From positions 1 through 8,213 of the forward strand of contig CAIPWS010000011.1 in NCBI GenBank assembly GCA_903868845.1: 8,213 nucleotides of DNA, given 5' to 3'. The notes beneath the pieces are model-generated. The model was given only the letters and a program-made list of their open reading frames with translations, searched no databases and was not told the origin of the DNA. This DNA comes from an uncultured bacterium (GTDB lineage Bacteria > Patescibacteriota > Minisyncoccia > Phycocordibacterales > PALSA-1337). The position numbers and the translations under genes are program-made. Positions 1 through 5,623 of this stretch are shown here, one piece after another (within the stretch, counting starts at the first letter, position 1; each line of letters begins with the position of its first letter).

Positions 1-106
1 CATACTGAAAGAGATTGGTGTGGATATATATTCGAAGGGATTTTTCGAGGAAGGATTGAGGGAGATAGAAGACGACATAGATAGGCTCGAAAAACTTACA
101 AAATAG
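1..106 (+). CDS. 3' end of an unidentified protein (partial)
   Basis: This is the last 34 codons of a gene that begins before the window, read in the frame starting at base 2 and ending at TAG (104-106), with TGA immediately after it as a second stop. The visible residues are charged and predicted helical, ending in DIDRLEKLTK, which would fit a C-terminal helix or short coiled coil. It ends 15 bases before the alaS ATG on the same strand, so the two are probably co-transcribed. Too little is visible to name a family. The frame beginning at base 1 stays open only to a TAG at 82-84, so the frame chosen is the better one, but such a short tail could still be fortuitous. Confidence 0.5.
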   Translation, partial: ILKEIGVDIYSKGFFEEGLREIEDDIDRLEKLTK

Positions 107-121
107 TGATAGGATTCTCAC

Positions 122-2011
122 ATGACATCTGACGACATACGTTCAAAATTCTTGGAGTTCTTCAAGAAGCGTGGACACGCTATCATACCTTCAGCATCTC
201 TGGTGACTCCAGATGAGAAAGGTATGACAAATTCAACACTTTTCAATATTGCTGGTATGCAGCCACTTGTACCATATCTGCTTGGCAAAACTCACCCTCT
301 AGGAACACGACTTGTGGACTCTCAGAAATGTCTTCGTACTGTCGACATCGATGATGTCGGTGACAATACACATGCCACATTTTTCGAAATGCTTGGTAAC
401 TGGTCACTTGGCGACTATTTCAAAAAAGAGGCTATATACTGGAGTTATGAATTTCTCACTTCCAAAGAAGGTGGACTTGGTCTAGATCCAAATCGTCTAT
501 ATGTGACTGTGTTTCAAGGTGATGCAAATTCACCACGTGACGATGAAGCTGTAACTATATGGAAGGAAATTTTCAATAAAAATAATGTTACAGGTGGTCA
601 AGAAAATACAAACACTGAAATCGGCCCAGTTGCTCCTGGTAGGATTTTTTATCTTCCAGCTGACAAGAACTGGTGGGAAGCCGGTGAAAATGGCCCATGC
701 GGTCCAGATACTGAGATGTTCTATGATGTGAAAAATACTTATGGAGGCAAGCCGCTTTCTCGTGAGCAATATATCAAGGCTGACGATGTTCGCGATGTTG
801 TAGAAGTCTGGAATGATGTCTTCATGCAATTTGAGAAGAAGGATGGAAAAATCATTGGACGTTTACCTAAGCCATCTGTTGATACCGGTGCAGGCCTTGA
901 GCGTCTAACGATGACATTGCAAGGTGTAGACAATATTTACGATACAGATATGTTTAAGGAGGTCATGAAGTTGTTGAGAAATACTTCAACGTCTTTTGAT
1001 CTTAAGTCCGCACGCATCATCGCAGACCACATGCGTTCTTCCACTTTCATGATCGGAGACGGAGTTACGCCTTCAAACACCGATAGAGGTTATATTCTTC
1101 GCCGACTTCTACGTCGAGCCATAAGATATGCAAAGACTATAAATACTTCCACAAGACTTTATGATTTGGTAGATATTTATGCTTCGAAATACAAGAGTAC
1201 ATATCCAAATATATATGCAAGTATAGATCACATAAAAAATGAGGTGCGTACTGAGTCAGAGAGATTTGAAAAGACACTTGAGATAGGAATCAAAGAATTT
1301 GCAAGAATTACATCTTCTGATGCTAGCTCCTCAGGCTCAATTGTTTCAGGTCATGATGCCTTCACTCTATTTTCATCTTACGGTTTTCCCATAGATATGA
1401 CTGTTGATCTCGCAAAAGAGAAAGGTTTGACTGTAGATGTGAAGGGTTTCAATGCTGAATTCATTAAACACCAGGAACTATCACGCTCTGGTGCTGAAAA
1501 GAAGTTCAAAGGTGGTCTTGAGGGTGCGGCAGATGGTCACGCCGACCCGATGGTTGTGAGATATCACACAGCCACGCACTTATTGCATCAGTCTTTGCGC
1601 GATGTCCTTGGAAACGAAGTATCACAAAAAGGTTCGAATATTACTCCAGAAAGACTTCGTTTCGACTTTGCTCATGGTGCCAAGATGACCGATGAAGAGA
1701 AGAAGAAAGTTGAGGGCATTGTAAATGATAAGATTCAAGCCAAACTTCCAGTCACGAAGGTTGTTATGTCGAAGGATGATGCAGAGAAGACTGGTGCGCT
1801 ACATTTCTTTGGTGAGAAGTATGGAGATGAGGTTTCAATATATTTCACAGGTTCAGCACTCGATCAAGCTTATTCGAAGGAATACTGTGGAGGACCACAC
1901 GTTACAAATACTGGCGAACTAGCTGGTCCAGAAGGAAAGTTTAAGTTCAAAATCCAAAAGGAAGAAGCTGTGGCACAGGGTGTAAGGAGAATAAAGGCGG
2001 TGTTAGGATAA
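122..2011 (+). CDS. alaS: Alanine--tRNA ligase, short form without the C-Ala domain
   Basis: This cytoplasmic class II synthetase charges tRNA-Ala with alanine using ATP and hydrolyses mischarged Ser/Gly-tRNA-Ala. The N-terminus (EIR-type start, then FLEFFKKRGHAIIPSASL) matches the family, so the ATG at 122 is the start; AGGA at 111-114 is a modest ribosome site. The aminoacylation core includes HATFFEMLGNWSLGDYF (residues 84-100), GPCGPDTEMFYD and motif 3 DTGAGLERL (254-262). The editing domain has the HxxxH metal pair (H482, H486) and the C-x3-H pair in YCGGPHV (C589, H593), so editing should be intact. The protein stops at residue 629 directly after the editing domain. Family members such as E. 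coli's (876 residues) carry a further coiled-coil and DHHA1-type C-Ala region that is absent here. A clean TAA and no downstream homology suggest a natural short form, as I recall for other CPR bacteria, and not a frameshift. Confidence 0.97.
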   Translation: MTSDDIRSKFLEFFKKRGHAIIPSASLVTPDEKGMTNSTLFNIAGMQPLVPYLLGKTHPLGTRLVDSQKCLRTVDIDDVGDNTHATFFEMLGNWSLGDYFKKEAIYWSYEFLTSKEGGLGLDPNRLYVTVFQGDANSPRDDEAVTIWKEIFNKNNVTGGQENTNTEIGPVAPGRIFYLPADKNWWEAGENGPCGPDTEMFYDVKNTYGGKPLSREQYIKADDVRDVVEVWNDVFMQFEKKDGKIIGRLPKPSVDTGAGLERLTMTLQGVDNIYDTDMFKEVMKLLRNTSTSFDLKSARIIADHMRSSTFMIGDGVTPSNTDRGYILRRLLRRAIRYAKTINTSTRLYDLVDIYASKYKSTYPNIYASIDHIKNEVRTESERFEKTLEIGIKEFARITSSDASSSGSIVSGHDAFTLFSSYGFPIDMTVDLAKEKGLTVDVKGFNAEFIKHQELSRSGAEKKFKGGLEGAADGHADPMVVRYHTATHLLHQSLRDVLGNEVSQKGSNITPERLRFDFAHGAKMTDEEKKKVEGIVNDKIQAKLPVTKVVMSKDDAEKTGALHFFGEKYGDEVSIYFTGSALDQAYSKEYCGGPHVTNTGELAGPEGKFKFKIQKEEAVAQGVRRIKAVLG

Positions 2012-2089
2012 AATTCAAGGTGTCAGAAAAAGCGTCAAAGTTCAAAAGGTCATGAAAAGTATGTGTGTGGCTTGGTGTGTAGCAGGGGC

Positions 2090-2137
2090 ATGCTCTTTGA
2101 GCATATATGGAAATTAGGCCATCCGATGGCTCAATTT
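2090..2137 (+). other. Two consecutive hairpins in the alaS 3' region
   Basis: The first is ATGCTC (2090-2095), loop TTT, GAGCAT (2099-2104). The second is a 27-base imperfect palindrome: AAATT (2111-2115) pairs with AATTT (2133-2137) and GCCAT (2118-2122) with ATGGC (2126-2130) around loop CCG, with a G-T wobble and an A/C mismatch between the two stems. With A on the left and T on the right, the second resembles a weak bidirectional terminator. Together with the terminator that follows they would give the alaS transcript a folded 3' end, or form part of a small RNA. Confidence 0.4.
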
Positions 2138-2154
2138 TCGTATGTAGTAAATAT

Positions 2155-2189
2155 GTGTGTGCCGGCGGGTGGTGTGGCACATGCTTTTT
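2155..2189 (+). terminator. Intrinsic terminator downstream of alaS
   Basis: GTGTGTGCC (2155-2163) pairs with GGCACATGC (2176-2184) in a 9-bp stem with two G-T wobbles, a 12-base GC-rich loop, and an immediate run of five T (2185-2189). This is the classical layout of a rho-independent terminator for the alaS transcript. A competing pairing of GGTGGT (2168-2173) with ACCACC (2193-2198) would disrupt it, so alternative folds are possible. Confidence 0.6.
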
Positions 2190-2294
2190 AAAACCACCAC
2201 TTATTCACATCTATAAACTAGAATCGCACGGTTGAGCCATTCCATTTTATAATGTCGTGTCGGCGCACCAACATGTCTCCCTGAGCACCTTCGA

Positions 2295-2321
2295 CAAAGT
2301 GACCACAAAATGGTCACTTTG
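2295..2321. repeat. Perfect 11-bp inverted repeat with 5-base spacer
   Basis: CAAAGTGACCA (2295-2305) is followed by CAAAA and its exact reverse complement TGGTCACTTTG (2311-2321). A perfect 11-bp match at so short a distance is unlikely by chance in a window of this size. No T run follows on either strand beyond the three bases inside the arms, so it is a poor terminator. It lies 40 bases upstream of the promoter at 2361, which suits a DNA-level operator or an RNA hairpin of an upstream transcript. It does not resemble the XerCD dif sequence. Confidence 0.75.
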
Positions 2322-2326
2322 CTAAA

Positions 2327-2340
2327 TGTCTGAAAAGACA
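2327..2340 (+). other. Small hairpin with GAAA tetraloop
   Basis: TGTCT (2327-2331) and AGACA (2336-2340) close a GAAA loop, a member of the very stable GNRA tetraloop class, five bases after the large palindrome. The pair of hairpins in a row suggests a folded RNA, but the only promoter I can place here (2361) lies downstream, so a transcript covering them would have to come from alaS read-through or an unseen promoter. Confidence 0.45.
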
Positions 2341-2360
2341 CATGCACCCGCGCAAACTTC

Positions 2361-2389
2361 TTGCACTAAATACACTCTTGCGCTAAAGT
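2361..2389 (+). promoter_or_regulatory. Sigma70-type promoter of the orphan gene
   Basis: TTGCAC (2361-2366), a 17-base spacer and TAAAGT (2384-2389) form a fair housekeeping promoter; transcription would begin near 2396 and give a leader of about 26 bases containing the Shine-Dalgarno. The spacer carries AATACACTCTT (2369-2379) ending four bases before the -10 box, exactly as in the promoter before infA. TTGCACTAAA and TTGCGCTAAA (2378-2387) form an imperfect direct repeat over the two boxes. Confidence 0.55.
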
Positions 2390-2407
2390 TTAATTGAACA
2401 AGTGTAG

Positions 2408-2414
2408 AAAGGAG
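2408..2414 (+). promoter_or_regulatory. Strong Shine-Dalgarno of the orphan gene
   Basis: AAAGGAG lies seven bases before the ATG at 2422. It fixes that start codon and is the only strong ribosome-binding site in the window. Confidence 0.8.
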
Positions 2415-2421
2415 TAGACTA

Positions 2422-2799
2422 ATGCACAAAAAGCAACAGGTAACGTGGCGTCAAATCATTCGCCAGCGGAAGTTTCGAAAGGGTGAGCTTGAAGTTCAGG
2501 AGGAAGACGGCAGAGTATATCATGGTCCCATCAGAAGCATCTGTGAGCGTGGTGGGTACGTATTCTTCGAATTCGAATGGGTCGCAGTCAGCAAGGATAA
2601 TCAAAACACATGGACTGCTTCGCCGGTCCCGGTCATCGCCGCCTTCGAAATGGATTCGAATATCCTCGAATGGTTCAGCGGAAACGGTAACCTGGTCATT
2701 ATCACTGATTCGAGCTGCACGGTCTCGGTTATCTTCCCAGAGTGTACCGATGTGCTAGATCCGGACGAAGTTCTTGGCCTCCAAATCAAGAAAGGGTAA
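2422..2799 (+). CDS. Hypothetical protein of 125 residues, own transcription unit
   Basis: I cannot assign this protein to a named family. It is a soluble, probably cytoplasmic protein with no signal peptide or membrane segment. A basic N-terminus (MHKKQQVTWRQIIRQRKFRKG, residues 1-21) precedes alternating short hydrophobic stretches such as GYVFFEFEWVAV and NLVIITDSSCTVSVIF, which suggest a small beta-barrel or beta-sandwich; the C-terminus is acidic and then ends KKG. Translation evidence is good: an AAAGGAG site seven bases upstream, a promoter before it and a strong hairpin six bases after the TAA. By hand count 2461-2760 is about 51% GC, against about 33% in two 60-base samples of the next gene, though ribosomal genes here also rise locally. 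This may mean recent arrival or different codon selection. The basic tail plus beta core could bind nucleic acid, but that is a guess. Confidence 0.8.
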   Translation: MHKKQQVTWRQIIRQRKFRKGELEVQEEDGRVYHGPIRSICERGGYVFFEFEWVAVSKDNQNTWTASPVPVIAAFEMDSNILEWFSGNGNLVIITDSSCTVSVIFPECTDVLDPDEVLGLQIKKG

Positions 2800-2804
2800 C
2801 TTAA

Positions 2805-2848
2805 TCTCCGTCATGGCCCGTGGCCGTGGCGGAGAAGTTGTTTATATT
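2805..2848 (+). terminator. Strong hairpin after the orphan gene, likely terminator
   Basis: TCTCCGTCATGGCC (2805-2818) pairs with GGCCGTGGCGGAGA (2822-2835) in a 14-bp stem with two G-T wobbles and a CGT loop, beginning six bases after the stop codon. The following AGTTGTTTATATT is T-rich but interrupted, so termination may be partial or need a factor. It separates the orphan gene from the actin-like gene and lies just upstream of that gene's -10 region. Confidence 0.55.
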
Positions 2849-2855
2849 GTAAAAT
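2843..2855 (+). promoter_or_regulatory. AT-rich -10 region, probable leaderless start
   Basis: TATATT (2843-2848) and TAAAAT (2850-2855) are candidate -10 boxes; the second ends seven bases before the ATG at 2863. Transcription would then begin at or next to the start codon. No -35 box is visible because the terminator hairpin occupies that position, and no Shine-Dalgarno is present. Confidence 0.4.
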
Positions 2856-2862
2856 ATGACCA

Positions 2863-3939
2863 ATGGCTACTTCACTTATATTGGATATACAAAGTTCCTC
2901 AGTGAGAGGTATGTTAGTTACTGGCAAAAAGATTATTTTTGAATTGGGTATAGATATTCCCGACAGAGTTTCAAAAGAGAGTAAGCCACTGACTCGAAAT
3001 ACGATCGAAGCGGTGAAGTTTATCGTTGAAGGTGTTGTCAAAGACTTTATTTTGAGAAGAGATACGACAGATAAGAAAATCCGTATACCAAGTATAGATG
3101 CTATTCATTGTGTCATATCATCACCTTGGATCATTTCTCAAGCACAGATCGTCTCAACATCATTTGATAAAGAGAAGAAGGTAACAGAAAAGATTGTTGA
3201 AACACTACTCAAAGTAGAAAAAGCAAAGCCAACTTTACACGTAACCAAAGATGGTAATAGAACTGGTCAACTTATAACTATTGAGAAGAAAGTTTTCTCA
3301 GTATTACTAAATGGATATCATGTAAATGATTGGCAAGGCAAATCTGCCAAGACTATAGATGTCTCATTTGTCACAAGTTCAGCATCGAAATCATTCATAG
3401 ATGAATTGGAAGAAATATGCAAAAGGGTTACAACTGTAAAAAATATCACATATCATTCTTCTATAATCCTTCATTACATAGCTAGTGTTGGTTTGGCTCA
3501 AAATGCGGCCGCACACGTATGTGTACACGTTCACAATGAGATAACAGACGTAGTTAGTATAGATAAACTTGGCAAAATATTCTTTGCTTCATATCCAGTC
3601 GGTTTCAAGACTATTGTAAAAAGATTGTCTCAATCTATGGGAATAAAAGACAGTACAGCGTCATCTATGTTGTCACTATATTCAGAAATGGCACTAGATC
3701 CTACACATGCCAGAAATATAGGCAAGCTTATTGAGAAGATTATGGCTGGCTGGGCGCATGATTACCATGAATTTCTCAAGGTTGGTGGAATACCTAGTAA
3801 GTCACACATTCACGTTTTCGTATCCTCTGAAAAATATCCTAAGCTATTTGCAAAATTTATGAGATTACCAGGATCTCTCGCAAAGATAGAACCTATAACA
3901 GAAAATATATATCCTGAGGCTATCAACAGTCTCGCCTAA
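2863..3939 (+). CDS. FtsA/PilM-like actin-fold protein with degraded nucleotide site
   Basis: Family members are cytoplasmic actin-fold ATPases that attach to membrane partners in cell division (FtsA) or type IV pilus assembly (PilM). Here LILDIQSSSVRGMLV (residues 5-19) matches the phosphate-1 strand, where the usual form is DIGSSSV; Gly is replaced by Gln10. VHVHNEITDVVSI (221-233) sits where phosphate-2 (VDIGGGTTD) should be, with the Asp and three Gly replaced but TD kept, and is followed by a typical YPVGFKTIVKRL stretch. IHVFVSSEKYPKLF (316-329) takes the place of the adenosine GGG motif. At 358 residues the length fits PilM/FtsA. The protein lacks an obvious amphipathic C-terminal helix of the FtsA type. 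It is followed after 27 bases by a membrane-anchored protein, the expected kind of partner. Assignment rests on motif order; ATPase activity looks doubtful. Confidence 0.65.
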   Translation: MATSLILDIQSSSVRGMLVTGKKIIFELGIDIPDRVSKESKPLTRNTIEAVKFIVEGVVKDFILRRDTTDKKIRIPSIDAIHCVISSPWIISQAQIVSTSFDKEKKVTEKIVETLLKVEKAKPTLHVTKDGNRTGQLITIEKKVFSVLLNGYHVNDWQGKSAKTIDVSFVTSSASKSFIDELEEICKRVTTVKNITYHSSIILHYIASVGLAQNAAAHVCVHVHNEITDVVSIDKLGKIFFASYPVGFKTIVKRLSQSMGIKDSTASSMLSLYSEMALDPTHARNIGKLIEKIMAGWAHDYHEFLKVGGIPSKSHIHVFVSSEKYPKLFAKFMRLPGSLAKIEPITENIYPEAINSLA

Positions 3940-3951
3940 GCAATATTTTGC

Positions 3952-3960
3952 TGGTATAAT
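3952..3960 (+). promoter_or_regulatory. Extended -10 promoter, probable leaderless start
   Basis: TGGTATAAT is a perfect extended -10 element (TGn plus TATAAT). It ends six bases before the ATG at 3967, which puts the expected transcription start at or beside the start codon, so the mRNA is probably leaderless. No -35 box is evident, as is common with extended -10 promoters. It lies in the 27-base gap after the actin-like gene, so this gene may be transcribed separately as well as by read-through. Confidence 0.6.
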
Positions 3961-3966
3961 TCGGTC

Positions 3967-5316
3967 ATGGCCCGCCGACTAGAAGATATACGCCCATCAA
4001 ATCATCGCACAATAAGCGATGTGCAAGTTGAAAGTAGAAAGAGAAAAGAAGAAAGTGGAAAGACTGTACATATTTCTAGAATACATAGCGATGACAAGGA
4101 ACCCATATCAGCTCACGAGACAACACTCACATCACTTAGTCATTTCGCAGAAAAGCCGAAGAAGAAATCTTCAGGCCTAAAATGGTTCTTGCTTGTTATC
4201 GGCATACTTGTTGTTTTTGCTGGTGTTGCATATGTGGCATCGGTATATTTTGCACGTGCTTCATTTACGATAGTCGCGAAAAATGTTTCCATGGACGTGA
4301 ACAGTACATACATCGCTCAAGATTCTACTCAGAACTTGCCTTCAGCTTCTGGAACTATACCTTTTACATTTATAACAGTCAGAGGTACAGCTACGACGAC
4401 AGTACCAGCAACAGTAGGACCGGCAGTTTCGACCAAAGCTCAAGGACCAGTAACTTTGTACAACTCATATAGTGCTCAATCTCAAAGACTTGTTGCAGGA
4501 ACACGAATATCGAACTCATCTGGCAAAGTTTATAGACTTACTGGTTCTATAGTTGTTCCAGGATACACACTTTCTTCATCCAAACTCATAATTCCTGGCA
4601 GTGTAGCATCTACAATCATAGCTGATCAGCCTGGTGATATGTATAACATTACAGGTGCAAGCTCAGTTAGCGACTTCAAGATGATAGCTTACAAAGGTGG
4701 TCCAAAGTACGAGACTATATATGCTAGACAGACTGCACCTATCGTAGGTGGCATGACCGGAACACAAAGTATTGTCAGCCCAACTGTTGTAGCTTCATCT
4801 ACGGTTGTGTTGAGAGCGAGTATGACCTCAAATCTTTTGCAGCAAATACATGCAACACTTCCAGCTGGTTACATACTGTTCGATACTGGTTACACTTCAT
4901 CTTTTGCAACATCAACAACATCTACTATAGACAAAGATCATAGCCAACTTCTTGTTCAAGGTTCTGTGAGCGGCATGTTATTCAAGAAGTCAGATCTTTT
5001 GAATAGACTAGCTGGAGCTACAGCCTTGTCTACATTTGGACAATTCAAATATGACGCCAGCGGTCTAGATCAACTTGCAGTTCAGGTCATAAATACAAAA
5101 TCTGTAATTTCGATGAAGATAAAGGGCACCATAAAACTAGTCGGTATCATACCTACTGACGAAATAATCAAGAAAATACTAGGTAAAACCTCACTCGAAG
5201 TCGAGAATATATTTAAGCAATATGCTTCGGTTATACAGAGTGTAGATGGTGAGGTTATGCCACCTTGGTCTAAGGTTCCAATGAACCCAAACAGGGTAAA
5301 TATCACCGTTAAGTAA
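3967..5316 (+). CDS. One-pass membrane protein with baseplate-J-like outer domain
   Basis: The 449-residue product has a basic, polar N-terminal tail (1-72, rich in K/R, ending EKPKKKSSGLK), one hydrophobic segment (about 73-95, WFLLVIGILVVFAGVAYVASVYF) and a large Ser/Thr-rich beta part outside. The positive-inside rule puts the tail in the cytoplasm and the bulk outside. Residues about 157-262 (GPVTLYNSYSAQSQRLVAGT, then VVPG, PGS, IIADQPGDMYNI and GGPKYETIYARQ) resemble the beta region of baseplate-J-like proteins annotated in CPR genomes. The end PPWSKVPMNPNRVNI also recalls that group; this is memory, not a search. A second repeat-like alpha/beta part lies at about 275-420. Its function is unknown; with the actin-fold protein just upstream it may form an envelope or pilus-like assembly. 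It starts at an ATG six bases after an extended -10 box and has no Shine-Dalgarno. Confidence 0.7.
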   Translation: MARRLEDIRPSNHRTISDVQVESRKRKEESGKTVHISRIHSDDKEPISAHETTLTSLSHFAEKPKKKSSGLKWFLLVIGILVVFAGVAYVASVYFARASFTIVAKNVSMDVNSTYIAQDSTQNLPSASGTIPFTFITVRGTATTTVPATVGPAVSTKAQGPVTLYNSYSAQSQRLVAGTRISNSSGKVYRLTGSIVVPGYTLSSSKLIIPGSVASTIIADQPGDMYNITGASSVSDFKMIAYKGGPKYETIYARQTAPIVGGMTGTQSIVSPTVVASSTVVLRASMTSNLLQQIHATLPAGYILFDTGYTSSFATSTTSTIDKDHSQLLVQGSVSGMLFKKSDLLNRLAGATALSTFGQFKYDASGLDQLAVQVINTKSVISMKIKGTIKLVGIIPTDEIIKKILGKTSLEVENIFKQYASVIQSVDGEVMPPWSKVPMNPNRVNITVK

Positions 5317-5334
5317 ATATCCCCGTATTAGCCC

Positions 5335-5364
5335 TTGACGGCCAATACACTCTTCTGCTAGTAT
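5335..5364 (+). promoter_or_regulatory. Promoter of the infA-rpoA cluster
   Basis: TTGACG (5335-5340), an 18-base spacer and TAGTAT (5359-5364) preceded by TGC make a good housekeeping promoter with an extended -10 feature. The start point would be near 5371. This excludes the in-frame ATG at 5365 and supports the ATG at 5386 as the infA start. The spacer has AATACACTCTT (5344-5354), ending four bases before the -10 as in the promoter at 2361. Confidence 0.65.
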
Positions 5365-5385
5365 ATGCATCTGCGCAATTTACGC

Positions 5386-5616
5386 ATGGATACAGCTCCC
5401 AAACCAGCAAAATTAGCGAATACCGCGAAAGGCATCGTCGTAGAGGCGTTGCCTGATACTTTGTTTAGGGTTGAGCTCGATAGTACTAAGGAAGTTGTTC
5501 TGGCTTATCTTGCTGGCAAGATGAAAATGAACAGAATCCGTGTGCTCATCGGCGATAAAGTGGAGTTAGTCATAGATCCATACGGAGGTAGAGCGCGTAT
5601 TACAAGACGTTTTTAA
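5386..5616 (+). CDS. infA: Translation initiation factor IF-1
   Basis: IF-1 is a small OB-fold protein that binds the A site of the 30S subunit during initiation together with IF-2 and IF-3. The 76 residues contain the typical core: [36 protein letters not shown] and ending [13 protein letters not shown], colinear with the 72-residue E. coli protein. The frame is open from an ATG at 5365, but the promoter's -10 box runs to 5364, so a transcript would begin after that codon. The ATG at 5386 also gives a family-like length (N-terminus [16 protein letters not shown]). No Shine-Dalgarno is seen in the roughly 15-base leader. It is first in the cluster, with rpmJ seven bases downstream. In many bacteria infA sits between adk/map and rpmJ; here those upstream neighbours are missing. 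Confidence 0.93.
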   Translation: MDTAPKPAKLANTAKGIVVEALPDTLFRVELDSTKEVVLAYLAGKMKMNRIRVLIGDKVELVIDPYGGRARITRRF

Positions 5617-5623
5617 TAATCAT

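Larger units (their letters stand above)
2012..2421. other. Hairpin-rich intergenic region
   Basis: These 410 bases between alaS and the orphan gene contain no convincing gene. From left to right they hold a GT-rich 10-mer (TATGTGTGTG) present at 2060-2069 and again at 2152-2161, two hairpins (2090-2137), an intrinsic terminator (2155-2189), a palindrome and a GAAA-loop hairpin (2295-2340), a promoter (2361-2389) and a Shine-Dalgarno (2408-2414). A perfect TATAAT at 2248-2253 has no credible -35 partner. The 9-mer ATGGCTCAA at 2126-2134 recurs inverted at 2232-2240 and could pair over about 100 bases, though a 9-mer match is expected by chance. No tRNA or rRNA fragment was recognised. Confidence 0.7.

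Noticed and set aside
1947..2180. Reverse-strand frame of 77 codons overlapping the end of alaS
   Set aside because: Low-complexity His/Pro/Thr composition, overlaps a conserved gene and the terminator, and has no ribosome site.
2012..2191. Open frame of 59 codons directly after the alaS stop and in the same frame, containing GHPMAQ, faintly like the GRPDMAQ of C-Ala domains
   Set aside because: The rest shows no resemblance to C-Ala, the segment is far too short for that domain, and it overlaps three hairpins including the terminator. An open stretch of this length is only mildly unusual.
2248..2253. Perfect TATAAT in the intergenic region
   Set aside because: No -35 box at 16-18 bases and no TGn extension; the TTGAGC at 2232 is only 10 bases away.
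2295..2321. Possible XerCD dif site, since the arms are 11 bases
   Set aside because: The arms do not resemble known dif half-sites, the spacer is 5 bases, and dif arms are only partly symmetrical whereas this palindrome is perfect.
2813..2905. Short frame beginning ATG GCC CGT GGC inside the terminator hairpin
   Set aside because: Thirty codons with no ribosome site, lying in the hairpin and overlapping the actin-like gene; its first 11 bases match those around the ATG at 3967, but 11-base matches are expected by chance at this scale.
5323..5341. CCGT...ACGG as a terminator after the membrane protein gene
   Set aside because: Only four base pairs with no T run, and it overlaps the -35 box of the infA promoter.
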